A program made the translations under genes and the position numbers. Below are positions 27,000-35,128 of a DNA stretch of 64,000 nt, piece after piece. The DNA lies in assembly GCF_003993795.1 (NCBI RefSeq), contig NZ_RWKV01000008.1, forward strand, positions 1,364,001-1,428,000, read 5' to 3'. The notes below the pieces were generated by a model that worked only from the letters and a program-made list of their open reading frames with translations, was not told the DNA's origin and did not search any database. Source of the stretch: Aquabacter cavernae (lineage in GTDB: Bacteria; Pseudomonadota; Alphaproteobacteria; Rhizobiales; Xanthobacteraceae). Each line of letters starts with the position of its first letter. Position 1 is the first letter of the stretch.

Positions 27000-28374
27000 G
27001 GTAACGGCCGATCAGCACGTTATCGAGCCGGGCGATGGCGTCCTCGATGAGCACCGCCGCGGAGAAGTAGCGGGTGACGAGATGCGAGGCGATGGAGTGC
27101 TCGTTGGTGCCCGAATAGCGCACCGACAGGCCCGGCTCCACCTCGCCCGTGACGCCCACCTTCTGGAGGCCGACGACGCCCTGCTCGGCCTCGCCCACGC
27201 GCAGCAGGAGGATGCTGGTGGAGGCGACGCCCGTGGCCGGGTCCACATGCACCGGCACCTTGTCGCTCGGCACCAGCGGGATGCCGCGCCAGGTAAGGAA
27301 GGGCGAGCCGTAGAGATGCACGATCACCGGCGGCACGCCGCGCCGGGTGGCCTCGCGGCCGAAGGCGGCGATGGCGCGCGGATGGGCCACGAAGAAGGCC
27401 GGGCGCTTCCAGACCAGGGAGATGAGGTCGTCCAAATCGTCCGGCGTCGGCGCGCCGCCACGGGTGGGAATGCGGTACTGCGCGCTCACCTCATGCAGCA
27501 GGCCGAAATCGGGATTGTTCAGAAGCTCCCATTCCTCGCGCTCCTTCACCGCCTGCACGGTGACGCGGATCTGCTCGCGGAGCTGGTCGATCTCGTTGCT
27601 GTAGAGGTCGGTGATGCGGGTGTGGGTGTGCAGCACCGTCTGGATGGTGGAGAGGTGATACTCGCGCGGATGCTCCTGGTAATCCACGAAGGTGGTGGGC
27701 AGGAGCGGCTCGCCCGCATGGCCGGACAGGAGCTTGATGGTGGGCTCGCCGAACGCATTGGTGCGCTCGCGCACCTCGGCGGCGGCCTTCGCGGCGGTGG
27801 CGATCTTGTCCTTCAGGCCAGCGATGGACTCCACCGCCTTGGCATCCAGGGAAAGGATCGTCGCGCCGGACAGGGCCTTCACCGCAGGCGCATGGGGCAC
27901 GTCGCCCACCAACGCCTCGGCGCCGAAATAGTCGCCCTTGGCCGCGAGGCGCTGGCGCAGCGGCCCGCCGAACGGCCCCTGGAGGAACAGTTCCACCGTG
28001 CCTTCGGCAACGACGTGCAGAAGGTTGGCGCCGTCGCCCTGCTTGGCCACCACGTCGCCCGGCTTGTAGCTGGCGGCGGTGAACTTGCCCGCGAGCGCGG
28101 CGAGGCTGTCATCGTCCAGGCCCGCCAGCACCGGGATGTGGCGCAGGCTCTCGGCCTCGATGCGGTGAGGCTCGCCCGAGATGCCGATGAGGCCGGGCTT
28201 GGCGACGACCACGGACCGACGGTTCACGCGGAAGACGCCGCCCGCCACGTCCACCCAGGGCAGCAGCCGGTGCAGCCAACGGGGGGTGTTCTCGGAATTC
28301 TGGACGACGGTCACGCTGGCGGTCGCAAGGTTCCTTGCGGCGGCGGCGCTGACGCTCAATTTCAACTCACTCAT
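26986..28374 (-). CDS. Family 2 encapsulin shell protein with cNMP-binding-like insertion
   Basis: 462 aa, HK97-fold nanocompartment shell (SrpI-like). Family segments: TFVDYQEHPREYHLSTIQTVLHTHTRITDLYSNEIDQLREQIR (about 228-270) and EEWELLNNPDFGLLHEV (281-296), then ISLVWKRPAFFVAHPRAIAAFGREA and the C-terminal SGTNEHSIASHLVTRYFSAAVLIEDAIA. Residues about 75-185 are an inserted CRP-like beta-roll (LAALAGKFTAASYKPGDVVAKQGD). Insert-bearing shells are classed as family 2B, whereas desulfurase cargo is best known from family 2A. The phosphate-binding cassette reads FGAEALVGDVPHAPAV and lacks the usual Arg, so nucleotide binding is doubtful. The start at 28374 is set by GGGGAG. Confidence 0.92.
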   Translation of the reverse strand: MSELKLSVSAAAARNLATASVTVVQNSENTPRWLHRLLPWVDVAGGVFRVNRRSVVVAKPGLIGISGEPHRIEAESLRHIPVLAGLDDDSLAALAGKFTAASYKPGDVVAKQGDGANLLHVVAEGTVELFLQGPFGGPLRQRLAAKGDYFGAEALVGDVPHAPAVKALSGATILSLDAKAVESIAGLKDKIATAAKAAAEVRERTNAFGEPTIKLLSGHAGEPLLPTTFVDYQEHPREYHLSTIQTVLHTHTRITDLYSNEIDQLREQIRVTVQAVKEREEWELLNNPDFGLLHEVSAQYRIPTRGGAPTPDDLDDLISLVWKRPAFFVAHPRAIAAFGREATRRGVPPVIVHLYGSPFLTWRGIPLVPSDKVPVHVDPATGVASTSILLLRVGEAEQGVVGLQKVGVTGEVEPGLSVRYSGTNEHSIASHLVTRYFSAAVLIEDAIARLDNVLIGRYHDYA

Positions 28375-28440
28375 GAACGCGGTACTCCCCGGTTGAAAAC
28401 GAGCGCCGATCCATAAGCGGCGCGCGCGGTTACGCATGGA

Positions 28441-29265
28441 TCAGATGCCGTCGCCGAACATCTGATCCATGCTGAAAGCAGGCGCCTGGTCCTTGGACCG
28501 TGCGATCACCTTGGCGGGCACGCCCGCGACGGTGGAAAAGGGTGGGACGTCGTGCAGGACCACGGCGGCGGCGGCGACGCGCGCGCCCTCGCCGATGGTG
28601 ATGTTGCCGAGCACCTTCGCGCCCACGCTGAGCAGCACGCCGCGCCCGATCTTCGGGTGACGGTCGCCGCGCTCCTTGCCGTTCCCGCCCAGGGTCACGG
28701 ACTGGAGGATGGAGACGTCATCCGCCACCACCGCTGTCTCGCCGATCACCACCGCCGTGGCGTGGTCGATGAACACGCCGGAGCCGATGCGCGCGGCCGG
28801 ATGGATATCCGCCTGGAACACCTCGGAAACGCGGCTCTGGAAATTGAGCGCCAGCGTGATCCGGCCCTGGTGCCAGAGCCAATGGGCGATGCGGTAGGCC
28901 TCCAGCGCGGCGAGGCCCTTGTAATAGAGGAAGGGGTCGATGAACCGGCTGCAGGTGGGATCCCGCTCGCGGATGGCCTGGAGATCGCGCAGCAGTGCCG
29001 GGCGCAGCGAGGGATCCCCCGCGAAGGCGGCGAGGCTGAGATCGCGCACCGCCATGCGGCTGAGATCGCCGCCGCCCAAGCGCTGGGCAAGCCGGAAGGA
29101 GAAGGCCGCGGAGACGTCGTCCTGGTCGAGGATGGTCGCCTGGAGGATGCCCGCCAGCAGCGGCTCCTCCAGCATGGCGGCCTCCGCCTCGCGCCGGAGC
29201 GCGGGCCATATGGCCTGGTGCTCCGGTGCCACACCATCTTGCGCCAAGGGCTTGACCAAACTCAC
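28441..29265 (-). CDS. cysE: Serine O-acetyltransferase
   Basis: 274 aa. It makes O-acetylserine from serine and acetyl-CoA, the carbon acceptor for cysteine synthesis. The N-terminal helical domain (residues 1-140) ends with YRIAHWLWHQGR; the left-handed beta-helix follows with DIHPAARIGSGVFIDHATAVVIGETAVV (catalytic His/Asp) and LGGNGKERGDRHPKIG. It is the first gene of the encapsulin operon, 66 bp before the shell start. cysE/srpH next to the shell and desulfurase is a recurring arrangement. Cysteine would be made, stripped of sulfur inside the shell, and the sulfur stored. Transcription should start at the promoter and operator at 29287-29328. Confidence 0.93.
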   Translation of the reverse strand: MSLVKPLAQDGVAPEHQAIWPALRREAEAAMLEEPLLAGILQATILDQDDVSAAFSFRLAQRLGGGDLSRMAVRDLSLAAFAGDPSLRPALLRDLQAIRERDPTCSRFIDPFLYYKGLAALEAYRIAHWLWHQGRITLALNFQSRVSEVFQADIHPAARIGSGVFIDHATAVVIGETAVVADDVSILQSVTLGGNGKERGDRHPKIGRGVLLSVGAKVLGNITIGEGARVAAAAVVLHDVPPFSTVAGVPAKVIARSKDQAPAFSMDQMFGDGI

Positions 29266-29286
29266 CGAAACTCCCCCGAGCCATAT

Positions 29287-29328
29287 TTCTATAAAATCTA
29301 TAGAATTACGTGCTTATAAGAGTGTCAA
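29287..29328 (-). promoter_or_regulatory. cysE-encapsulin operon promoter with overlapping palindromic operator
   Basis: On the minus strand a perfect -35 TTGACA (29328-29323) is followed by a 17-bp spacer and a -10 region TTCTAT (29305-29300). The -10 lies inside a perfect 7+5+7 inverted repeat, TTCTATA-N5-TATAGAA (29287-29305). A protein bound there would block RNA polymerase, so repression is expected. The AT-rich dyad resembles sites of Rrf2-type (CymR/IscR) repressors, but no such gene is in the window. The leader would be only about 30 nt. Confidence 0.7.
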
Positions 29329-29531
29329 GGGGCTTCTGCTGCGACGCACACCATTTCGGGAGGTAAGGGGCGGACCCGCATCGGGCGCGGCGGGACGGGA
29401 GGCGCGGGCGCGGGCCGACTTGCCCACAGGCTACCCACAGTACCCGCCAGGGGCGGACCGACTCCGGTTGCTGGATTTGCGCGGGGAATGGGGCAAGACG
29501 GGCCGCACGAGGGCGTACTTTTTAGCGACTT

Positions 29532-29588
29532 GACTCCCGCAGACTCTAGACAGAGAGGCCCCGATTCGATTCAAATCGAACACGATTC
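29532..29588. promoter_or_regulatory. Cluster of five GANTC (CcrM methylation) sites upstream of the PleC-like gene
   Basis: GACTC at 29532 and 29542, and GATTC at 29563, 29568 and 29584: five sites in 57 bp, where the base composition would give about one per 300 bp. GANTC is methylated by CcrM, which times cell-cycle genes in alphaproteobacteria. The cluster also contains TTCGATT-CA-AATCGAA, a 7-bp inverted repeat (29565-29580). It lies about 100-150 bp before the kinase start. The rest of the 420-bp gap (29266-29685) holds the cysE promoter and nothing else recognisable. Confidence 0.5.
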
Positions 29589-29685
29589 GGAGAGATGCGG
29601 CACGTCCCTCCAGGTCAAAAATCGAGGACGTTGAGCCGGGGGAGCGGGGCCGCTCCATCGGCCGGGATACCGGAGGATACCGGCG

Positions 29686-32004
29686 ATGGCACGCGCCAAC
29701 GCTGCGAGCGCTGGCGTGCGCGATCAAGCCATAGGTGGATTGGCGCGATCCGTCGCACGCCCTGCCTACCAACGGCTCCTTGAAGCCGAGCCTTTCCTGC
29801 GCCGTATCGTCCCCGCCCTCATCATCACGTTCCTCGCCGTCATCGGCATCGGCGCCATGGTCCAGGTGCACGGCCATCGCCAGTCCGTGCTCGACAACGC
29901 CAAGGACGACCTCTCCCTCCTCGCCCTCGCCACAGCCGAGGGCCTTTCCCAGAAGCTCGGCGGCAACCTCTCCCGGGTCCAGGCGGCGCTCAACGATGCG
30001 CTGCCTCCGCGCGCCACCCTCTCCGGCCGCCGGGTGTTCGTCACCGATCCGGCAGGCCGCGTGATCGCCGCGGCGCCGTCCCTGGGGCCGGGCGTCGCCA
30101 ATCTCTCGGACATCCTCGATCCCTCGCAGCCGCTGACCGTGTTCGCGGAGCGGGCGGGCGTGCTGGAAATCACGGTGCGGGACCGCGCGACGCTCGCGAC
30201 GGTCCGCAACCTCACCCCGCCGCTCGGCCAGATCGTCTATGTGCAGCCGCTGGACGAGGCCCTTCGGTCCTGGTCGGAGAGCACCACCCTCACGCTGACC
30301 CTGTTCACCACCACCGGGGCGGTGCTGCTCATCCTGGGCTTCTCCTTCCACTGGCAGGCGACCCGGGCGCGCGAGGCGGACCACATCTACGACACGGTGC
30401 GCATGCGCATCGACACGGCGCTCAATCGCGGCCGCTGCGGCATGTGGGACTGGGACATGGCGCGCGGGCGCATGTACTGGTCCGACACCATGTTCGAGCT
30501 TCTGGGCCTGGAGCGGCGGGACGACCTGCTCTCCTTCGGCGAAATCGAGGCCCTGGTTCATCCCGACGACGTGAACCTCTACGAACTGGCCCAGGAACTG
30601 GCCGAGCGCCCTGGCGCCTCCGTGGACCGGGTGTTCCGCATGCGCACCGCGCGCGGCGACTATGTGTGGCTGCGCATGCGCGCCGAGGTGGTGCAGCAGA
30701 CCGGCGAGGACGGCCCCCATCTCATCGGCATCGCCATGGATGTCACCGAGACCCAGCACATGGCCGAGCGCACGGTGACCGCCGACATGCGCCTGCGCGA
30801 TGCCATCGAGAGCATCTCCGAGGCCTTCGTGCTGTGGGACAGCAAGAACCGCCTCGTGCTCTGCAACTCGAAATTCCAGTCGCTGCACGAGCTGCCCGAC
30901 GACGCCATCCAGTCGGGCACGCCGTTCGAGACCATCGCGGCGGTCGGCCGCCATCCCGTCACCCGCACCCCGCTGAAGCCCGAGGACAAGCCGGAGGAAG
31001 GCTCCCGCGCGTTCGAGGCGCAGCTCTCCAACGGCCGCTGGCTCAAGATCGCCGAGCGCCGCACCAAGGATGGCGGCTACGTGTCGGTGGGCACCGACAT
31101 CACCCCGCTCAAGCGCCATGAGGAACGCCTCATGGACAATGAGAAGCGTCTGATGGCCCTGGTGGCGGACCTGCGCAAATCGCAGCAGACCCTGGAGCAC
31201 CAGACCCAGCAGCTCGCCGAGCTGGCGGAAAAATATTCGGAAGAGAAGAACCGGGCCGAGGACGCCAACCGCGCCAAGAGCGAGTTCCTGGCCAATATGA
31301 GCCACGAACTGCGCACGCCGCTCAACGCCATCATCGGCTTCTCGGAGATCATGGAGAGCGGCATGTTCGGCCCGCTCGGCTCCGCCAAGTACCAGGAATA
31401 TTGCCACGATATCAAAGGCTCGGGCACCTACCTGCTGGACGTGATCAACGACATCCTCGACATGTCCAAGATCGAAGCCGGGCGCATGCAGCTGGAGCTG
31501 GAGGACCTGCGCCTCGACGAGATCGTGGCGGACGCCATGCGGGTCATGGTGCTGAAGGGCGAGGAGAAGAACCTCTCCATGACCGCCGAGGTGGGCGAGG
31601 GCCTGATCCTGCGCGGCGACCGCCGCGCGCTGAAGCAGATCCTGCTGAACCTGCTCTCCAACGCGGTGAAGTTCACCCCCGAGGGCGGCGACGTCTCGGT
31701 GCGCGCGCGCATCAACGGGGATGCCGCCATCATCGCCATCGAGGACAGCGGCATCGGCATTCCCAGGCATGCCCTGGCGAAGATCGGCCGCCCCTTCGAG
31801 CAGGTGGAGAGCCAGTTCACGAAGACCTACAAGGGCTCCGGCCTGGGCCTCGCCATCGCCAAGTCCCTCACCGAGCTGCATGGCGGCGCCATGCGCATCC
31901 GTTCCACCGAGGACGAGGGCACCAGCGTCGTCATCCGCCTGCCGCTGGATGCCGGCGCCTCCGCGAACGCCATCGAGGCGCCGAAGCTCATCGCCGTGGT
32001 GTGA
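29686..32004 (+). CDS. pleC: PleC-like PAS-domain sensor histidine kinase
   Basis: 772 aa membrane kinase. TM1 about 41-60, a periplasmic domain of about 145 residues, TM2 about 206-222, two PAS domains (about 250-355 and 375-485), a coiled coil, then HisKA with the phospho-acceptor in NMSHELRTPLNAIIGFSEIM and HATPase boxes LLNLLSNAVKFTPEGG, IEDSGIGIP and GSGLGLAIAK. The C-terminal half closely resembles PleC/PdhS-type cell-cycle kinases. A neighbouring glnE / kinase / regulator / degP / ccm order is, from memory, also found in Sinorhizobium meliloti next to pleC. GGAGG precedes the start. The name rests on similarity and synteny; function as the DivK phosphatase is inferred. Confidence 0.75.
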   Translation: MARANAASAGVRDQAIGGLARSVARPAYQRLLEAEPFLRRIVPALIITFLAVIGIGAMVQVHGHRQSVLDNAKDDLSLLALATAEGLSQKLGGNLSRVQAALNDALPPRATLSGRRVFVTDPAGRVIAAAPSLGPGVANLSDILDPSQPLTVFAERAGVLEITVRDRATLATVRNLTPPLGQIVYVQPLDEALRSWSESTTLTLTLFTTTGAVLLILGFSFHWQATRAREADHIYDTVRMRIDTALNRGRCGMWDWDMARGRMYWSDTMFELLGLERRDDLLSFGEIEALVHPDDVNLYELAQELAERPGASVDRVFRMRTARGDYVWLRMRAEVVQQTGEDGPHLIGIAMDVTETQHMAERTVTADMRLRDAIESISEAFVLWDSKNRLVLCNSKFQSLHELPDDAIQSGTPFETIAAVGRHPVTRTPLKPEDKPEEGSRAFEAQLSNGRWLKIAERRTKDGGYVSVGTDITPLKRHEERLMDNEKRLMALVADLRKSQQTLEHQTQQLAELAEKYSEEKNRAEDANRAKSEFLANMSHELRTPLNAIIGFSEIMESGMFGPLGSAKYQEYCHDIKGSGTYLLDVINDILDMSKIEAGRMQLELEDLRLDEIVADAMRVMVLKGEEKNLSMTAEVGEGLILRGDRRALKQILLNLLSNAVKFTPEGGDVSVRARINGDAAIIAIEDSGIGIPRHALAKIGRPFEQVESQFTKTYKGSGLGLAIAKSLTELHGGAMRIRSTEDEGTSVVIRLPLDAGASANAIEAPKLIAVV

Positions 32005-32134
32005 TCCCGAAGGTGCCCGTCAGCGCCTTCTCTTCCCGAATCTCGCGCGTTCCCCCGCCCCTCCCCGCAGACGAGAGAGGGGCTTTGGCGCGCCGGGGCG
32101 GGCAAGGCAGCCACAAGGGCTCGCCGGCCTCGTC

Positions 32135-35098
32135 CTAGGCCCCAAGCACCTGCATGAAGATCTCGCGCACCTTCGCCTGCGTCTCACCCAGATAGGCGTC
32201 CAGCGTGGGGAAGTCCGGCATCTGGCCGGCGCGGGCGAGAAGGGCGCGGAGCGCCGGGCTCACGTCGCCGGACAAGGCGTGCGTGTCCAGGGAGAGGCGC
32301 AGCACCTGGGTGAGATCCTGGTAGAGCGCGCAGGCCTTCACCAGAATCTCGATATCCTGCGCCGGCAGCAGGCTCAGCCAGCCCGCAACCGCCAGGATGC
32401 GGGCGGTGGAGGTGTCCACCAGTTCGGGATGGCGTGCGCCATGCACCAGCACCAGATACTGGGCGAGGAACTCCACATCCACCTGCCCGCCCGCCGCGTG
32501 CTTCAGGTTCCAGCGCTTGTCCTCGCCCTTCTCGGCGGCGATGGACTGGCGCATGTCCAGGATGTCCCCGGCGATGCGGCGGGGATCGCGCGGGCGTGCG
32601 AGCACCCGGCCGACCACATCCTCCACCTGCGCGCCGAACGCCGCGCTGGCGGCGATCACGCGGGCGCGGGTGAGCGCCATATGCTCCCAGGTCCAGGCCT
32701 CCTCCATCTGGTAGGTCTCGAAGGAGGAGAGCCGCGTGGCGACGGGACCGGCCCGGCCTGACGGCCGCAGGCGCAGGTCCACGTCATAGAGCTTGCCGGC
32801 ATTGGTGAGGCTGGTGAGGGCCGAGACCAGGCGCTGGGTGAAGCGGGCGAAATATTGCGCGCCCACCAGCGGCCGGGGCCCGTCCGAGGTGACGTCCGCG
32901 TCCGGGTCATGGTCATAGAGGACGATGAGGTCGAGATCGGACCCGGCGGTCATTTCCCGCCCGCCCAGCTTGCCCATGGCGATCACAGCCGTTTCGGCGC
33001 CCGCAATGCGCCCATGGGCCTCCTCGAAGCGGGCCCGCACCCGCTTGTAGAGCGCGCGGATGATGACCTCCGCCAGCGTGGCGTAAGCCTCCCCGGCCCG
33101 CTCCGCCGGCAGCGTGCCGGACACGACCCGCACGCCGATCAGCACATGCTGCTCCTGCCGGAAGCGGCGGGCATTGTCCAACTGGTCCTCGTCGCTCTGC
33201 GACCCATCCAGAAGCGCGTCCAGCCGCCGCTCCAGGGTAGGGCCGTCAGGCAGCACGTCGAAGAAGGCGGGGTCCAGCAGTGCGTCGAACAAGGAGGGGC
33301 GCCGGGCCAGGGTCTCGCGCACGCGGGGGGCGGCGGAGAGCACCGTCGTCAGCAGCCGGACGAGGTCGGGATGGCGGTGGAGCGCGGAGAGGATCTGCGG
33401 CCCGGACAGGTCCGTCAGGAAGGCATCCATGGCGAACAGCGCGCCGTCGGGATCCCCGCCGCGCGCGAACTGCTCAAGGATGAGGGGGATGAGGACCTGG
33501 AGGCTGTCCAGCGCCGCCTGTGTGCGCAGCACGCGGGGCTTTCCCGCCAGCCAGCCGCGCACGATGGCGCTGACGCCCGGAGGATCGCGGAAGCCGAGCC
33601 GCGCCAGTTCGGCAACGGTGGCCTTGTCGTCATGCTCGGGAGGGAAGAGAAGATGGCCGTCGAGGGCGCAGGGCGGCGGGCTGTCCTCGAACAATTGCGC
33701 ATAATGGTGCTGCACCCGCTGGAGATGCTCCACCAGGGCGGCGGCGAACCCGTCACGGTCCGCATAGCCCATGAAGCGGGCGAACTGCGCCAGCGCGTCC
33801 CGCTGCTCCGGCAGCGTGTGGGTCTGCGCGTCGGCCACCATCTGGATGCGATGCTCGACCCGGCGCAGGAACACATAGGCGGCGGCGAGGTCGTCCCGCA
33901 CCTCGGAGGCGATCCAGCGGTCGCGCACCAGCGCATCGAGAGCCGTCAGCGTGCGCGGGGAGCGCAGGTTGGGATCGCGCCCGCCCGCGATGAGCTGCTG
34001 GGTCTGGACGAAGAATTCCACCTCGCGGATGCCGCCGCGCCCGAGCTTCACGTTATGGCCTTCCACAGCCACCACATCATGGCCCCGGAAAGCGTGGATC
34101 TCGCGCTTCATGGCATGGACATCGGCGATGGCCTGATAGTCCATGATCCGGCGCCAGACGAAGGGTGCGAGTTCCGACAGGAAGGCGCGCCCCACGTCCA
34201 TGTCGCCCGCCACGGGGCGGGCCTTGATATAGGCGGCGCGCTCCCAGGTGGCACCTTCGCGCTCGTAATAATCCAGCGCGGCGATGGTGGAGAGCGCCAC
34301 CTGCGTGGAGCCCGGATCCGGCCGCAGGCGAAGGTCCACCCGCAGCACATAGCCATCCGCGGTGCGCTCCTGGAGCAATCGGACCAAGGACTTGGTGATC
34401 CGCACGAAGAAGGGCGAGGGCTCCACGCCCTCCGCCAGCGGCGCGGCTTCGCGGTCATAGACCACGATCAGGTCCACGTCCGAGGAGTAGTTCAGCTCCC
34501 GCGCGCCATGCTTGCCCATGGCGATGACCGCGAGACCGCACCCGTGCGCGACATGCTCCGGCTCCGGCGGCACAAGCTTGCCGGCGTCAACCGCCTGGCG
34601 CAGCAGGAAATCCACCGCGCCGGCCACCGCACGATCAGCCACGTCCGCGAGGGAACGGGTCACGTCGGTCAGGTCGAGCGCGCCGCCGATATCGGCCAGG
34701 GCGATCACCAGGGCGGCCTCAGAGCGCATGCGGCGCAGCGCGGCCATGGCGACGGCCTCGTCCCGCGTGGCCGCAAGCGCGGCCTCGCAGGCGGCGATCA
34801 ACGCCTGGACGTGTGCCATGGGCTGGGCACGCAAAGCGCGCGCAAGCCGACAGGGATCGAAGCGGATCAACTCCAGGAGGAAGGGCGAGCTTTCCGCGAC
34901 CCCGAGAAGAACCTGGCGCGCGAAAGGAAAGGCCGAGAAGGCCGCCTCCACCTGTGCGCGCGCATCGGAATCCAGCTGTTCCAATGCCTGATCGAGGCGT
35001 GCGGTTGCCGCCTCGGGAACGGCTACAACCGGGGCCTCCCGCATCAGAGATGCGAGGCCGTCGCGAACCAGGAGATCGGGATCGGTCGTAGAGGGCAT
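32135..35098 (-). CDS. glnE: Bifunctional glutamine synthetase adenylyltransferase/adenylyl-removing enzyme
   Basis: 987 aa. Two nucleotidyltransferase domains: one with VIAMGKHGARELNYSSDVDLIVVYD (about residue 200) and one with VIAMGKLGGREMTAGSDLDLIVLYD (about 720). Each keeps the GG/GA..S..D-x-D catalytic motif, so both AMP attachment and AMP removal on GlnA should work. A helical GlnD-UR-like linker follows each domain. It responds to PII (GlnB/GlnK) and so to nitrogen status. The start is either this ATG or a GTG 24 bases upstream with an AGAGG; the shorter form is listed. It lies just downstream of the kinase gene at 35129. Confidence 0.95.
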   Translation of the reverse strand: MPSTTDPDLLVRDGLASLMREAPVVAVPEAATARLDQALEQLDSDARAQVEAAFSAFPFARQVLLGVAESSPFLLELIRFDPCRLARALRAQPMAHVQALIAACEAALAATRDEAVAMAALRRMRSEAALVIALADIGGALDLTDVTRSLADVADRAVAGAVDFLLRQAVDAGKLVPPEPEHVAHGCGLAVIAMGKHGARELNYSSDVDLIVVYDREAAPLAEGVEPSPFFVRITKSLVRLLQERTADGYVLRVDLRLRPDPGSTQVALSTIAALDYYEREGATWERAAYIKARPVAGDMDVGRAFLSELAPFVWRRIMDYQAIADVHAMKREIHAFRGHDVVAVEGHNVKLGRGGIREVEFFVQTQQLIAGGRDPNLRSPRTLTALDALVRDRWIASEVRDDLAAAYVFLRRVEHRIQMVADAQTHTLPEQRDALAQFARFMGYADRDGFAAALVEHLQRVQHHYAQLFEDSPPPCALDGHLLFPPEHDDKATVAELARLGFRDPPGVSAIVRGWLAGKPRVLRTQAALDSLQVLIPLILEQFARGGDPDGALFAMDAFLTDLSGPQILSALHRHPDLVRLLTTVLSAAPRVRETLARRPSLFDALLDPAFFDVLPDGPTLERRLDALLDGSQSDEDQLDNARRFRQEQHVLIGVRVVSGTLPAERAGEAYATLAEVIIRALYKRVRARFEEAHGRIAGAETAVIAMGKLGGREMTAGSDLDLIVLYDHDPDADVTSDGPRPLVGAQYFARFTQRLVSALTSLTNAGKLYDVDLRLRPSGRAGPVATRLSSFETYQMEEAWTWEHMALTRARVIAASAAFGAQVEDVVGRVLARPRDPRRIAGDILDMRQSIAAEKGEDKRWNLKHAAGGQVDVEFLAQYLVLVHGARHPELVDTSTARILAVAGWLSLLPAQDIEILVKACALYQDLTQVLRLSLDTHALSGDVSPALRALLARAGQMPDFPTLDAYLGETQAKVREIFMQVLGA

Positions 35099-35128
35099 TG
35101 CCTCATCTAAAGGCACGAGCACTGCCTC

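Noticed and set aside
29400-29460. TTGCCCACA and CTACCCACA, similar to DnaA boxes, raising the idea of a replication origin
   Set aside because: Only two degenerate matches, no AT-rich unwinding region and no dnaA/hemE/parA neighbours.
32855-35110. A 751-codon plus-strand frame opposite glnE, and similar long frames opposite pleC (29431-31881) and ccmF (40602-42206)
   Set aside because: All are antisense shadows of clearly recognised genes with low-complexity translations.
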